Of a stretch of DNA of 64,000 nt, positions 25,233 to 34,341 are shown in pieces; position 1 is the stretch's first letter; each line of letters opens with the position of its first letter. The notes under the pieces are model-generated. The model saw only the letters and a list, made by a program, of their open reading frames with translations. It was not told the origin of the DNA and ran no database searches. Origin of the DNA: Ferrimonas gelatinilytica (GTDB lineage Bacteria; Pseudomonadota; Gammaproteobacteria; Enterobacterales; Shewanellaceae); contig NZ_BAABLF010000004.1 of NCBI RefSeq assembly GCF_039544205.1, positions 62,001-126,000 of the forward strand, written 5' to 3'. The translations under genes were made by a program, and so were the position numbers.

Positions 25233-26825
25233 CTACCCGCGCAGGAAGAAGCGGTAGGCGGCACTGTCGGTAACATCACGACAGTCCATGTTGAGGCTGG
25301 CCAGACGAGTATCGAGATCGGACAGCTCCGCCTCCTCCACCTCGAGTCCCAGCAGCACCCGGCCATTGGCGGCACCGTGGTTGCGGTAGTGAAACAGGGA
25401 GATGTTCCATCGATCCCCGAGGTCGGTCAGGAAGCGCTCCAGTGCTCCGGGGCACTCCGGGAATACCAGCTGGTAGAGCCGCTCCGACAGGGGCTCCGGT
25501 GGCAAGCCACCCACCATGTAACGCACATGCAGTTTGGCGGTCTCGTCCTCGGACAGGTCCTGGTGGGGGTAACCGGCCTCGGCGAGGGCGTTGCAGATCC
25601 CGGTCAACTCATCGTGCTGCTTGAGCCGGATCCCCACGAAGACGTTAGCCCTGTCGCGGCCGCTGAGGCGGTAGTTGAACTCGGTGATGCTGCGCTGACC
25701 CAACAGGCGGCAGAACTGCAGGAAGGCCCCCTGGCGTTCGGGGATGGTCACCGCCAGCACGGCCTCCTTGCCCTCACCCAACTCGCAGCGCTCGGAGACG
25801 TAGCGCAGGGTGTGGAAGTTGATGTTGGCACCGGAGAGGATCGCCGCCAACTGGGTCTGGCCCGAGAGACTTTCCCGCTGATCCTCCCGCTGGCAGTAAC
25901 GCTTCAGGCCCGCCAGCGACAGCGCACCGGCCGGCTCGGCGATGGCCCGGGTGTCCTCGTAGATATCCTGCACCGCGGCACAGATCTCATCGGAGCTGAC
26001 AGTAATCACCTCATCCACGCAGTGACGCGCCAGCTCGAAGGGCGCCCGGCCGATCCGCTTCACCGCCACCCCGTCGGCAAACAAACCGACCCGGGACAGG
26101 TCCACGGGCCGACCCGCCTGCAACGCCGCCTTAAGGCAGGCGGCGTCCTCCGGCTCCACGCCGATCACCCGGATCTCCGGTGCCAGCGCTTTGAGGTAAG
26201 CCCCGATCCCGGCGATCAGGCCGCCGCCCCCCACGGGGACGAAGACCGCATCCAGCTCCCGACGCTGCTGCAACAGCTCCATCCCCACGGTGCCCTGCCC
26301 GGCGATCACTGCGGCATCGTCGAAGGGAGGCACCAGGGTGAGCCCCTCCCGCTCGGCCAGCCGCATCGCTTCGCCGTAGGCGTCATCGAAGGCATTGCCG
26401 AACAGCACCACCTCGCCGCCATGACGACGCACCGACTGCACCTTGATCTCCGGTGTGGTGGTGGGCATCACGATCACCGAGCGGATCCCGCTGCGTGTGG
26501 CCGCCAGCGCCACCCCCTGGGCATGGTTACCCGCAGAAGCGGCCACCACGCCGGCGGCCCGCTGGGCCGGGGTCAAGCTGTGGATCTTGTTGAACGCGCC
26601 GCGCAGCTTGAAGGAGTGCACCGGCTGCTGATCTTCCCGCTTAAGCCAAACCTGGCAGCCGAGCCGGGCGGACAGCTTGCCCATCGCACAAAGCTCCGTC
26701 TGTCGCGCCACCTCGTACACCGGAGCCATCAGGATCTCGCGCAGCGTGGCCTGGACCAGGGCCTCTCCCCCGGGATGCTCGTCACCGGTGCCGTTCACCC
26801 TATCCTCTTTGCCAGCTGCCACCAT
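25233..26825 (-). CDS. ilvA: Threonine deaminase, biosynthetic (IlvA)
   Basis: A 530-residue PLP enzyme converting threonine to 2-oxobutanoate, the first step to isoleucine. The PLP lysine is in VHSFKLRGAFNK, the glycine-rich phosphate loop is VPVGGGGLIAGIG, and the C-terminal ~200 residues form two ACT-like regulatory lobes (EAVLAVTIPERQGAFLQFC and RLYQLVFPECPGALERFL), which mark the isoleucine-inhibited biosynthetic form rather than the catabolic TdcB. The start follows the ilvD stop by 2 bases, with GGAGGAG inside the end of ilvD. It is the last gene of ilvE-ilvD-ilvA. The N-terminus has ~20 extra residues compared with E. coli IlvA. Confidence 0.96.
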   Translation of the reverse strand: MVAAGKEDRVNGTGDEHPGGEALVQATLREILMAPVYEVARQTELCAMGKLSARLGCQVWLKREDQQPVHSFKLRGAFNKIHSLTPAQRAAGVVAASAGNHAQGVALAATRSGIRSVIVMPTTTPEIKVQSVRRHGGEVVLFGNAFDDAYGEAMRLAEREGLTLVPPFDDAAVIAGQGTVGMELLQQRRELDAVFVPVGGGGLIAGIGAYLKALAPEIRVIGVEPEDAACLKAALQAGRPVDLSRVGLFADGVAVKRIGRAPFELARHCVDEVITVSSDEICAAVQDIYEDTRAIAEPAGALSLAGLKRYCQREDQRESLSGQTQLAAILSGANINFHTLRYVSERCELGEGKEAVLAVTIPERQGAFLQFCRLLGQRSITEFNYRLSGRDRANVFVGIRLKQHDELTGICNALAEAGYPHQDLSEDETAKLHVRYMVGGLPPEPLSERLYQLVFPECPGALERFLTDLGDRWNISLFHYRNHGAANGRVLLGLEVEEAELSDLDTRLASLNMDCRDVTDSAAYRFFLRG

Positions 26826-26827
26826 AC

Positions 26828-28651
26828 CTACTCCTCCAACAGGGCCCGGTTACGCACCGCCCCAAGATCCGCACTGGTGGCCAGATGGGCATAGGCCTTG
26901 AGCGCCAGGGAGACCTGGCGCTGACGATCCGGTTTGAAACGACACTGCTGTCTTCGGGCCGCCAGTTCTGCCTCCGACACCTCCAACACCACGCCCCGGC
27001 CGGGGATGTCGATGGCGATGGGATCCCCATCCTGTACCAGGGCGATGGGGCCCCCTGAGGCAGCCTCCGGCGACACGTGGCCGATGGAGAGTCCACTGGT
27101 GCCGCCGGAGAAACGGCCGTCGGTGATCAGGGCACAGGCTTGCCCCAGCCCCATCGATTTGAGGTAACTGGTGGGGTAGAGCATCTCCTGCATCCCCGGC
27201 CCCCCCTTGGGGCCCTCGTAGCGGATCACCACCACCTCACCGGCCTGAACCTCCCCATTGAGAATGCCATTCACCGCCGCATCCTGGCTGTCATAGACCC
27301 GGGCAGGACCGCGGAAGGTCAGGCAGCTGTCCGGTACCCCGGCGGTTTTCACCACGCAGCCGTCGGGAGCCAGGTTGCCACTGAGCACCGCCAGGCCACC
27401 ATCGCGGCTGTAGGCATGGGCGATGTCGCGGATGCAGCCTTGCGCCCGATCCAGATCCAAGGTGTCCCAGCGGCAATCCTGCGAAAACGCACGGGTGGTG
27501 CGGATCCCCGCGGGACCGGCCCGGTAAAACTCGTGGGCCTGATCATTGCGGCACACGTCCCAACGGGAGAGCACCTCACCCAGGGAGTCGCCCCCCACAT
27601 GGCCCACCCCGGTGTGCAGCAGCCCTCCCCGGGCCAGCTCGCCGAGCAGGGCCATCACGCCACCGGCGCGGTGCACATCCTCCATATGGTACTGGGGGGT
27701 GGCGGGCGCCACCTTGCAGAGGTTGGGTACCTCCCGGGAGAGGGCATCGATATCCGCCATGGTGAAGTCCACCTCCCCCTCCTGAGCCGCGGCCAGCAGG
27801 TGCAGGATGGTGTTGGTGGAGCCGCCCATGGCGATATCCAGAGACATGGCGTTCTGGAACGCCTCGCGGCTGGCGATGTTACGAGGCAGTACCGCCTCTT
27901 CGCCATCACGGTAGTAACGCTGAGTCAGGTCGACAATACGTCGTCCCGCCTCGAGGAACAGCTGCTCCCGGTCGGCGTGGGTGGCCAGCAGGGAGCCGTT
28001 GCCCGGCAGTGACAGTCCCAGGGCTTCGGTGAGGCAGTTCATCGAGTTGGCGGTAAACATGCCGGAGCAGGAACCGCAGGTGGGGCAGGCACTGCGCTCC
28101 ACCTGCTCTGCCTGCGCATCCGAGACATTGGGGTCCGCTGCCTGCACCATGGCATCGATCAGGTCCAGCTTGATCACCTGGTCAGACAGCTTGGTCTTGC
28201 CCGCCTCCATCGGTCCACCGGAGACGAAGATCACCGGGATGTTGAGTCGCAGCGCCGCCATCAGCATCCCCGGGGTGATCTTGTCACAGTTGGAGATGCA
28301 CACCAGGGCATCGGCGCAGTGGGCGTTGGTCATGTACTCCACCGAGTCAGCAATCAGCTCGCGGCTCGGCAGGGAGTAGAGCATGCCGCTGTGGCCCATG
28401 GCGATGCCGTCATCGACGGCGATGGTGTTGAACTCTTTCGCCACCCCCCCTGCCTCAACAATCGCCCCCGCCACCAGATCGCCCATATCCTTCAGGTGAA
28501 CATGGCCCGGCACAAACTGGGTGTAGGAGTTGGCAATGGCGATGATCGGCTTACCAAAATCCTCGTCAGTCATGCCGGTGGCACGCCAGAGGGCACGGGC
28601 ACCGGCCATGTTGCGGCCGGCGGTCGAGGTGCGGGAGCGGTAGTTGGGCAT
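26828..28651 (-). CDS. ilvD: Dihydroxy-acid dehydratase (IlvD)
   Basis: A 607-residue Fe-S dehydratase acting on 2,3-dihydroxy-3-methylbutanoate and its ethyl analogue, the third common step of valine and isoleucine synthesis. Family motifs include AIANSYTQFVPGHVHL, SCDKITPGM-like SNCDKITPGML, and CPTCGSCSGMFTANSMNCL, which carries cluster-ligating cysteines. GRFSGGTSGLSIGHVSPEAASGG near the C-terminus is also typical. It lies 9 bases after ilvE and 2 bases before ilvA. Confidence 0.97.
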   Translation of the reverse strand: MPNYRSRTSTAGRNMAGARALWRATGMTDEDFGKPIIAIANSYTQFVPGHVHLKDMGDLVAGAIVEAGGVAKEFNTIAVDDGIAMGHSGMLYSLPSRELIADSVEYMTNAHCADALVCISNCDKITPGMLMAALRLNIPVIFVSGGPMEAGKTKLSDQVIKLDLIDAMVQAADPNVSDAQAEQVERSACPTCGSCSGMFTANSMNCLTEALGLSLPGNGSLLATHADREQLFLEAGRRIVDLTQRYYRDGEEAVLPRNIASREAFQNAMSLDIAMGGSTNTILHLLAAAQEGEVDFTMADIDALSREVPNLCKVAPATPQYHMEDVHRAGGVMALLGELARGGLLHTGVGHVGGDSLGEVLSRWDVCRNDQAHEFYRAGPAGIRTTRAFSQDCRWDTLDLDRAQGCIRDIAHAYSRDGGLAVLSGNLAPDGCVVKTAGVPDSCLTFRGPARVYDSQDAAVNGILNGEVQAGEVVVIRYEGPKGGPGMQEMLYPTSYLKSMGLGQACALITDGRFSGGTSGLSIGHVSPEAASGGPIALVQDGDPIAIDIPGRGVVLEVSEAELAARRQQCRFKPDRQRQVSLALKAYAHLATSADLGAVRNRALLEE

Positions 28652-28660
28652 GGGAAGTCC

Positions 28661-29629
28661 TCAGAGTACGCTGGCTTGGGTGTGGGCGGCGAAGCTGCGC
28701 TGGTCATCCTTGCTGACCGGATCCAGCCAGCCCCACTTGTCCTCGGTGCTGCCATCAAACAGGCCGAAAAAGAGCGATTGCATCTGCTCAGTGATGGGGC
28801 CTCGGCGGCCGCTGCCCACGGTGATGCCATCGACACTGCGTACCGGGACAATCTCGGCGGCGGTGCCGGTCATGAAGATCTCGTCGGCCAGGTAAAGGGC
28901 TTCCCGAGCCAGGGCCTCCTCACGCACCTCCAGACCCGCATCCCGGGCCAAGGTGATGATGGAATCCCGGGTCAGTCCCGGCAGGATGGCGGCGGTGACC
29001 GGCGGGGTGATGAGCACACCGTTTTTGACCACGAACAGGTTCTCCCCCGCCCCTTCGGAGATATGGCCGTGGACATCCAGGGCGATCCCCTCTTTGTAGC
29101 CATGGCGCTTGGCTTCACCGGAGATCAGCTGGCTGGAGAGGTAGTTCCCCCCCGCCTTGGCCCCGGTGGGCATGGTGTTGGCAGCCAGGCGGTTCCAACT
29201 GGAGACGCAGACATCCACCCCGGACTCCGCGCTCCCCTCACCGAGGTAGGCATCCCAGGCGTAGGCGGCGATCATCAACTCTGCCTGACTGCCGGGCGGG
29301 ACATTAACCCCCATCCCCACGAAACCGTAGAACGCCAGCGGGCGGATGTAGGCGGACTCCAGACCGTTCTGGCACACCGCATCGCGACACGCCTGCTTCA
29401 CCTCCTCCAGCTCGTAGGGGATCGGCATACGGTAGATCTTGGCGGAGTCGTAAAGACGCTGGATATGGTCATGGAGACGGAACACGGCGGTCCCGCGGTT
29501 GGTCTTGTAGGCGCGGATCCCTTCAAACACCGACGAGCCGTAATGCAGTGCGTGGCTGAGAACGTGGACCTTGGCCTCGGCGAAAGGCACCATCTCGCCA
29601 TTGAACCAGATGTATTGGGCTTGGATCAC
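28661..29629 (-). CDS. ilvE: Branched-chain amino acid aminotransferase (IlvE)
   Basis: A 322-residue class-IV PLP aminotransferase making valine, isoleucine and leucine from their keto acids. Motifs are IWFNGEMVPFAEAKVHVLSHALHYG, SVFEGIRAY, GGNYLSSQLISGEAKRHGYKE (PLP lysine of the family lies in the TGAKAGGNY stretch) and ISEGAGENLFVVKNGVL. The start is a GTG at 29629 with AAGGAG about 7 bases upstream; the overlapping ATG is followed directly by a stop. It is the first structural gene after the ilv leader and attenuator. In enterobacteria ilvG and ilvM would come between; they are absent. Confidence 0.96.
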   Translation of the reverse strand: MIQAQYIWFNGEMVPFAEAKVHVLSHALHYGSSVFEGIRAYKTNRGTAVFRLHDHIQRLYDSAKIYRMPIPYELEEVKQACRDAVCQNGLESAYIRPLAFYGFVGMGVNVPPGSQAELMIAAYAWDAYLGEGSAESGVDVCVSSWNRLAANTMPTGAKAGGNYLSSQLISGEAKRHGYKEGIALDVHGHISEGAGENLFVVKNGVLITPPVTAAILPGLTRDSIITLARDAGLEVREEALAREALYLADEIFMTGTAAEIVPVRSVDGITVGSGRRGPITEQMQSLFFGLFDGSTEDKWGWLDPVSKDDQRSFAAHTQASVL

Positions 29630-29839
29630 ATTGATACTCCTTCATTTATGGTCAAGCCTGGGCCGCGGCCGAGGCGGTCACTGCCGGGATCAACCGACAC
29701 TGAATACCGTCATATAATTTATTCGATGGACGTGTCAAATGGGCCCGGAAGCCGGTGCCGAAACCGGTCCTGATCCCGCGCTCCGCTCCCCTGGCCCCAG
29801 CCCCCTTTCCAGAGCCCGATCGCTTCCCATGCCGGGATC

Positions 29840-29875
29840 AAAAAGCCCCCCGGACCTCGGCGGTGCGGGGGGCTT
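29840..29875 (-). terminator. Attenuator terminator of the ilvEDA operon
   Basis: On the minus strand AAGCCCCCCG pairs with CGGGGGGCTT and is followed by T5, forming a classic intrinsic terminator 13 bases after the leader-peptide stop codon and ~210 bases before ilvE. Its placement behind an ORF with clustered Leu-Val-Ile-Ile codons supports ribosome-mediated attenuation. Confidence 0.88.
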
Positions 29876-29888
29876 GGAAACCTGGTCG

Positions 29889-29987
29889 CTAGCGGCGGCT
29901 GCCCTGCGCCAAGCTCCGACCCCCGCCGGTGATAATCACCAGCGCGGGCATCGAAATGGGTACTCGGGAGGGGGCATAAGGCGGCAT
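29889..29987 (-). CDS. ilvL: ilv operon leader peptide
   Basis: A 32-codon frame, too short for usual gene finding, starting ATG at 29987 (GGA 4 bases upstream) and ending TAG at 29889. The peptide begins MPPYAPSRVPIS and has the run ALVIIT (codons CTG GTG ATT ATC) at residues 15-20, with further Val and Ile at positions 9 and 11, then a basic end. The layout resembles E. coli ilvL, whose peptide has a Val/Ile run followed by a small Gly/Arg-rich tail. Stalling at these codons when charged tRNAs are scarce would disfavour the terminator at 29840-29875 and allow ilvEDA transcription. No homology search was possible; codon content and position are the evidence. Confidence 0.8.
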   Translation of the reverse strand: MPPYAPSRVPISMPALVIITGGGRSLAQGSRR

Positions 29988-30253
29988 CACTTCCACGTCC
30001 AGTCGGCGGTAAACGGCACCCGCCTTTGTACAATTTCTTTACAAGTACCACGACCCCAAGGGCAGTGCAAAGTTATATTGGCACCCATCCAAAATTTTAT
30101 TTGTCACATTGGGTAGGGTCGCGCCGGGCGGTCTCCTCCGTTTCGCCAAGAGGCCGCAGTTGGCATCTACGGGTCGAATGGACGGCATAGTTGCCAATCT
30201 CCCTAACCTCATCCAATACTTTCAACTGTTTATGGTTCCACAAGGAGCGTGGA
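29988..30253. promoter_or_regulatory. Divergent promoter region, ilvL / yifB
   Basis: 266 bases between the leader peptide and yifB, AT-rich around 30030-30110. It must carry both promoters. On the minus strand a TATAAC hexamer occurs near 30070-30075, and an imperfect inverted repeat TTGTA...TTACAA lies at 30026-30044. Neither is a confident promoter call. yifB has AAGGAG just before its start. Confidence 0.4.
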
Positions 30254-31777
30254 ATGGCTGTGTCATGCGTCCTGAGCCGGGGACAACTCGGGGTCAGCGC
30301 CCCGCTGGTCACCGTTGAGACTCATCTGGGCGGTGGGTTACCCAGCTTCACCATCGTCGGATTGCCCGAGACCTCGGTGCGGGAAGCCCGGGAGCGGGTT
30401 CGGGCTGCCCTGCAAACCGCGGGGTTCGATTTCCCGCAACGCCGGATCACCATCAACCTGGCCCCGGCGGACCTGCCCAAGCAGGGGGGTCGCTTTGACC
30501 TGCCTATCGCCCTTGGGATCCTCGCCGCCTCCGGACAGATCCCCCTGGACGCCCTGCAGGAGGCCGAATTTTTCGGCGAGCTGGGCCTCAGTGGCGAACT
30601 TCGCGCCGTCTCCGGTTTACTGCCTGCACTGGTGGCCGGGGATCGAGCCGGCCATCGACTGTTTCTGCCCGCCGCTAACGCCGGTGAGGCCCGGTTGCTC
30701 GAGGGAGCCCAAACCCGTTGGGCGGCGACCCTGCCTGAACTGACCGCCGCCCTTCACGGTCAGACGGCTCTGCCGGAACTCCTGGCCGCTAACCCTCTCC
30801 CTGAACCCGAGCCTGTGACGGAACGGGATCTGGCCGATATCGTCGGCCAGGACCACGCCAAGCGGGCGCTGATGATCGCCGCCACCGGTGGACACCATCT
30901 ACTGCTGGTGGGCCCCCCGGGAACCGGCAAGACCATGCTGGCCAGCCGTCTGGTAGACCTGCTACCTCCCCTGGAGCTGCCCCAGGCGCTGGAGGTGGCG
31001 GCCATCCACTCGGTCGCCGGGCTGCTGAGAGAGGGCTCCCGTTTCGCCCAGCGCCCCTACCGCGCTCCCCATCACTCCAGCTCTGCCGCCTCGCTGGTAG
31101 GGGGTGGCAGCGTGCCCCAGCCCGGCGAGATCTCCCTCGCCCACCTTGGGGTGCTGTTCCTGGATGAGCTGCCGGAGTTTTCCCGACCGGTGCTGGACAA
31201 CCTGCGTGAGCCACTGGAATCCGGCCAGGTGGTTATCTCCCGGGCCAACGCCAAGCTCACCTTCCCCGCCCGCTTCCAGCTGGTGGCGGCGATGAATCCC
31301 TCCCCGAGCGGCGAGTTGGGGGAACAGAGCCGGGATACCCCGGACCAGGTCCGCCGCTACCTCTCCCGCCTCTCAGGCCCCCTGCTGGATCGTTTTGATC
31401 TCAGCATCGATGTGCCGCGACTTGCCGCCGGTCAACTTAGCCAGACCCACCGCAGCGGCCCGACCACGGCTGAGGCGCGGCAAGCGGTAGAGCGAGGCCA
31501 GGCGTGGGCACGCACCCGGCAGGCCTGCCTCAACCACCAACTGGCCGGCCATCAACTGGGCGAGGGGATCGGTATCCCCCGAGCAGTGTGCCAGTTCACC
31601 GAAACGGCAGTGGTCCGGCTCAACCTCTCGGTGCGGGCCTACCACAGGATTTTGCGGGTCGCCCGGACCATTGCCGATCTGGCCGAGGCCGACGAGGTGA
31701 GCAAAGCCCATGTCAGTGAAGCCCTGGGCTACCGCGCCATGGACAGACTTGTGGCACAACTGGGAGGTTCGGGTTAA
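30254..31777 (+). CDS. yifB: YifB/ComM-family AAA+ ATPase
   Basis: A 507-residue Mg-chelatase-like AAA+ protein. The N-terminal ChlI domain includes LGGGLPSFTIVGLPETSVREARERVRAAL; the ATPase core has Walker A GPPGTGKTM and Walker B GVLFLDELPEFSR, and the C-terminal MgsChlI helical part ends with LGYRAMDRL. In naturally competent gammaproteobacteria ComM is a branch-migration helicase that helps integrate foreign DNA; E. coli YifB is its homologue. The ATG at 30254 is preferred over an upstream frame to 30191 because AAGGAG precedes it and the family starts MA-x-x-x-S. In enterobacteria yifB is also divergent from ilvL, so the neighbourhood is conserved. Confidence 0.93.
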   Translation: MAVSCVLSRGQLGVSAPLVTVETHLGGGLPSFTIVGLPETSVREARERVRAALQTAGFDFPQRRITINLAPADLPKQGGRFDLPIALGILAASGQIPLDALQEAEFFGELGLSGELRAVSGLLPALVAGDRAGHRLFLPAANAGEARLLEGAQTRWAATLPELTAALHGQTALPELLAANPLPEPEPVTERDLADIVGQDHAKRALMIAATGGHHLLLVGPPGTGKTMLASRLVDLLPPLELPQALEVAAIHSVAGLLREGSRFAQRPYRAPHHSSSAASLVGGGSVPQPGEISLAHLGVLFLDELPEFSRPVLDNLREPLESGQVVISRANAKLTFPARFQLVAAMNPSPSGELGEQSRDTPDQVRRYLSRLSGPLLDRFDLSIDVPRLAAGQLSQTHRSGPTTAEARQAVERGQAWARTRQACLNHQLAGHQLGEGIGIPRAVCQFTETAVVRLNLSVRAYHRILRVARTIADLAEADEVSKAHVSEALGYRAMDRLVAQLGGSG

Positions 31778-31842
31778 AGTGGCGCAATGGCTGCGTCAAA
31801 CTTCGGTTAAACGGTTGTCGGCCAGATGATAATGGAGATCAA

Positions 31843-32316
31843 ATGCCGTATTTCAGGATCCTTCTGCTGTTACTCTTCACCTTTCCACTGAGCGCCAAAG
31901 AGCACCGACTGTTGATCAGCCAGGCGGCCAGTTGGCTGAGCGAAGAGAGTCGTGACGAGACCTCTCTTCAGGGGGCGCTGACGGGGCTGGAGTACCACTT
32001 CCGCTGGCACCAGGACTGGAGCCTGGTCACCGGCTACCAGTTTGGCCAGCTGGACGGCAGTTCGGTTAAGGAGTTGCCGGTGATGGTGGAGCGGAAGATC
32101 GCCCTGCCACGCCGCCACTCCCTCTACCTGCAAGGGGGCAACCAGTGGTTCTGGCAGAAGGGGGAGAAGGGGCTGGCACTGGCCTTTGCCGGCGGTTGGC
32201 AGTGGAAGGGCCGAAAGGGGGTGCTGACCCGCCTTGGCTATCAGCACAGCCAGCGACAGACCGAAGAGGAGCGCAGCGACTCCCGCCTCAATCTCGCCGT
32301 CGGCTGGGCCTTCTAA
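31843..32316 (+). CDS. Small exported beta-rich (outer-membrane-like) protein
   Basis: A 157-residue protein, not recognised by name. Signal peptide RILLLLLFTFPLSA, cleavage before KEHRLL. The mature part alternates polar and hydrophobic residues in strands rich in W, Y and F (EYHFRWHQDWSLVTGYQFGQL, SLYLQGGNQWFWQ, LALAFAGGWQWKG) and ends in AVGWAF; a C-terminal phenylalanine is the sorting signal of outer-membrane beta-barrels. About eight strands would fit. GGAG precedes the ATG. It follows yifB by 65 bases and lies upstream of two acyltransferase genes, which is suggestive of an envelope role but no more. Confidence 0.65.
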   Translation: MPYFRILLLLLFTFPLSAKEHRLLISQAASWLSEESRDETSLQGALTGLEYHFRWHQDWSLVTGYQFGQLDGSSVKELPVMVERKIALPRRHSLYLQGGNQWFWQKGEKGLALAFAGGWQWKGRKGVLTRLGYQHSQRQTEEERSDSRLNLAVGWAF

Positions 32317-32397
32317 CCCTTTTTTAAACAGGCACTTGCCCCCATAGGCAGCAACTCCTTAACATTGAAGCCAACACTCAAGTCGAGGAAAGTGCTC

Positions 32398-33303
32398 ATG
32401 TTGTCGCTGTTTCGCGGTGTGGTGGCGTTATCCGGCTACGTCGCCAATACCCTGTTTTGCGCCCCTCTTGTCCTGCTGTTGGGCATGGTCAAACTCCTGC
32501 CCATCCCAACCCTTCGCCGGGGGTGCAGCATTCTGGTGGATGAGATCGCCACCTTCTGGATCAGCGTCAACAATCTCAATCAACGCCTGCTGAGCCGCAC
32601 CCAGATGATCACCCATGCCCTGCCGCCGCTGAGCCCAAAGCAGTGGTACCTGGTGATCTCCAACCACCAGTCCTGGGTCGACATCCTCCTTCTGCAGCGC
32701 GTGTTTAACCGCAAGATCCCCTTCCTCAAGTTCTTCCTCAAGCGGGAGCTGATCTTCGTTCCGGTGCTGGGGCTGGCCTGGTGGGCACTGGACTTCCCCT
32801 TTATGCGCCGTTATAGCAAGGCCTTCCTGGCCAAGAATCCGCACCTAAGAGGCAGAGACCAGGCCACGACCCGAAAGGCGTGCGAGAAGTTTCACCATCA
32901 GCCGGTCAGCGTGATGAACTTCGTTGAGGGCACCCGTTTCACTCCGGTGAAGCAGCAACGCCAGGAGAGCCCCTTCCCGAACCTGCTCAAGCCCAAGGTC
33001 GGTGGCATCGCCCTGGCTCTGGACGCCATGGGGGGCAAACTGGATACCCTGTTGGATGTCACCATCCACTATCCCCATGGCATCCCGACCTTTTGGGACT
33101 ACCTGTGCGGCCGCGTGCCCCGGGTGGAGGTGATGGTGGAGTCCCACAGTCTGACCGAGGTCAACCGGTGGAATTATCAAAAACGAGAGGAGAGGACGGT
33201 GTATCAAAGCTGGTTAAACCAGATTTGGCAGCAGAAAGCGGTTAAGCTTGCGTCCCTGACTCAATCCGGCCCCGACAGCCAACAGCCCGACTCCAAAGAG
33301 TAA
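32398..33303 (+). CDS. YihG-type 1-acylglycerol-3-phosphate O-acyltransferase (copy 1)
   Basis: A 301-residue inner-membrane acyltransferase of the PlsC superfamily. The catalytic H-x4-D motif is NHQSWVD and the glycerophosphate-binding motif is FVEGTRFT; two N-terminal hydrophobic segments anchor it. YihG-like proteins acylate lysophosphatidic acid and shift the fatty-acid profile of phospholipids. The ATG at 32398 has GAGGA 8 bases upstream; an earlier TTG at 32365 is less likely. It is followed after 11 bases by a paralogue. Confidence 0.87.
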   Translation: MLSLFRGVVALSGYVANTLFCAPLVLLLGMVKLLPIPTLRRGCSILVDEIATFWISVNNLNQRLLSRTQMITHALPPLSPKQWYLVISNHQSWVDILLLQRVFNRKIPFLKFFLKRELIFVPVLGLAWWALDFPFMRRYSKAFLAKNPHLRGRDQATTRKACEKFHHQPVSVMNFVEGTRFTPVKQQRQESPFPNLLKPKVGGIALALDAMGGKLDTLLDVTIHYPHGIPTFWDYLCGRVPRVEVMVESHSLTEVNRWNYQKREERTVYQSWLNQIWQQKAVKLASLTQSGPDSQQPDSKE

Positions 33304-33314
33304 GAGACGTTACG

Positions 33315-34253
33315 ATGCCATTTTTGCCCGGACCCCTGAAAGCGGCCATCAATGCCATTCTGGCCACCGCCAACATCCTGTTTTGGGGATTGGTGATCCT
33401 GTTCCTGGCCACCTTTAAAGTATTGATCCCAGTGCCCGCTGCCCGTCGTCAGGTCACTCGGGCCTGCGACGCCTGCATGTCGGGCTGGGTTGCGATCAAC
33501 CGTGGCATCCTGGGACTGACGACCCGGACCCAGTGGCGGATACGCGGTCTGGACCAGGCCCAACTCGACCGACAGGGGTGGTACCTGGTGCTGGCCAACC
33601 ACCTCAGCTGGGCGGACATCTTCGTGGTCACGGCGGTGCTTCACAACCGGGTGCCGATGCTCAAGTTTTTCCTCAAACAGCAGCTGATCTACGTCCCTGT
33701 CATGGGTCTGGCCTGCTGGGCCGTGGATATGCCCTTCATGCGCCGCTACAGCAAGAGCCAATTGGCGAAAAACCCCAAACTCAAAGGGCGGGATATCGAG
33801 GTGACCCGGCGCAGCTGTGAGAAGTTCAAACACCTGCCCACCTGTGTCATCAACTTTGTCGAAGGGTCACGGCTCACTCCCGCCAAGCATCACCGCCAGC
33901 GCAGCCCCTTCCAGTACCTGATGAAGCCCAAAGCCGGCGGTATTGCCTTTGCCCTCAACACCCTGGGCGAACAGTTCGATCAGATCCTCGATGTGACCCT
34001 GGTCTACCCCGATGCACCGGAAAACATCATGTATGGCCTGCTGTCCGGTCGACTCAGTAGCATCGACGTGGCGGTGAAGACCCTGCCGATCTCTGAGGTT
34101 CCCCATGGCAACTACGACACCGACAAGGCGTTCCGGGTCGAGTTCCAGCATTGGCTCAACGGCCTTTGGCGAGAGAAGGACGCCACCATCACGGCGATCC
34201 TCAAGGAGCACGAGGCGGAGGCACCACTCTACCGCCAGCTGGCCCTGCCCTGA
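33315..34253 (+). CDS. YihG-type 1-acylglycerol-3-phosphate O-acyltransferase (copy 2)
   Basis: A 312-residue paralogue of the preceding gene with the same layout: NHLSWAD as H-x4-D motif, PMLKFFLKQQLIYVPVMGLACWAVDMPFMRRYSK in the core, and FVEGSRLT. The two proteins are colinear and clearly arose by tandem duplication, but have diverged well beyond the motifs, which suggests different acyl-chain or acceptor preferences. The gene is followed by a strong terminator at 34275-34298, so the two acyltransferases share a transcript. Confidence 0.87.
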   Translation: MPFLPGPLKAAINAILATANILFWGLVILFLATFKVLIPVPAARRQVTRACDACMSGWVAINRGILGLTTRTQWRIRGLDQAQLDRQGWYLVLANHLSWADIFVVTAVLHNRVPMLKFFLKQQLIYVPVMGLACWAVDMPFMRRYSKSQLAKNPKLKGRDIEVTRRSCEKFKHLPTCVINFVEGSRLTPAKHHRQRSPFQYLMKPKAGGIAFALNTLGEQFDQILDVTLVYPDAPENIMYGLLSGRLSSIDVAVKTLPISEVPHGNYDTDKAFRVEFQHWLNGLWREKDATITAILKEHEAEAPLYRQLALP

Positions 34254-34274
34254 ACCCATTCCAAAAGCGTTAAC

Positions 34275-34298
34275 GGGGGCCACCATGGCCCCCTTTTT
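34275..34298 (+). terminator. Terminator after the tandem acyltransferases
   Basis: GGGGGCCA and TGGCCCCC arms with a 3-base loop, followed by TTTTT. Confidence 0.93.
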
Positions 34299-34341
34299 CT
34301 TTGCACGCCCTCATCTTGACTCGCCTAAGCAATCACCTGAG

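Noticed and set aside
29719..30051. A 110-codon minus-strand frame starting GTG upstream of ilvE
   Set aside because: It spans the attenuator hairpin in another frame and has no family features; the 32-codon frame with Leu-Val-Ile-Ile codons explains the region better.
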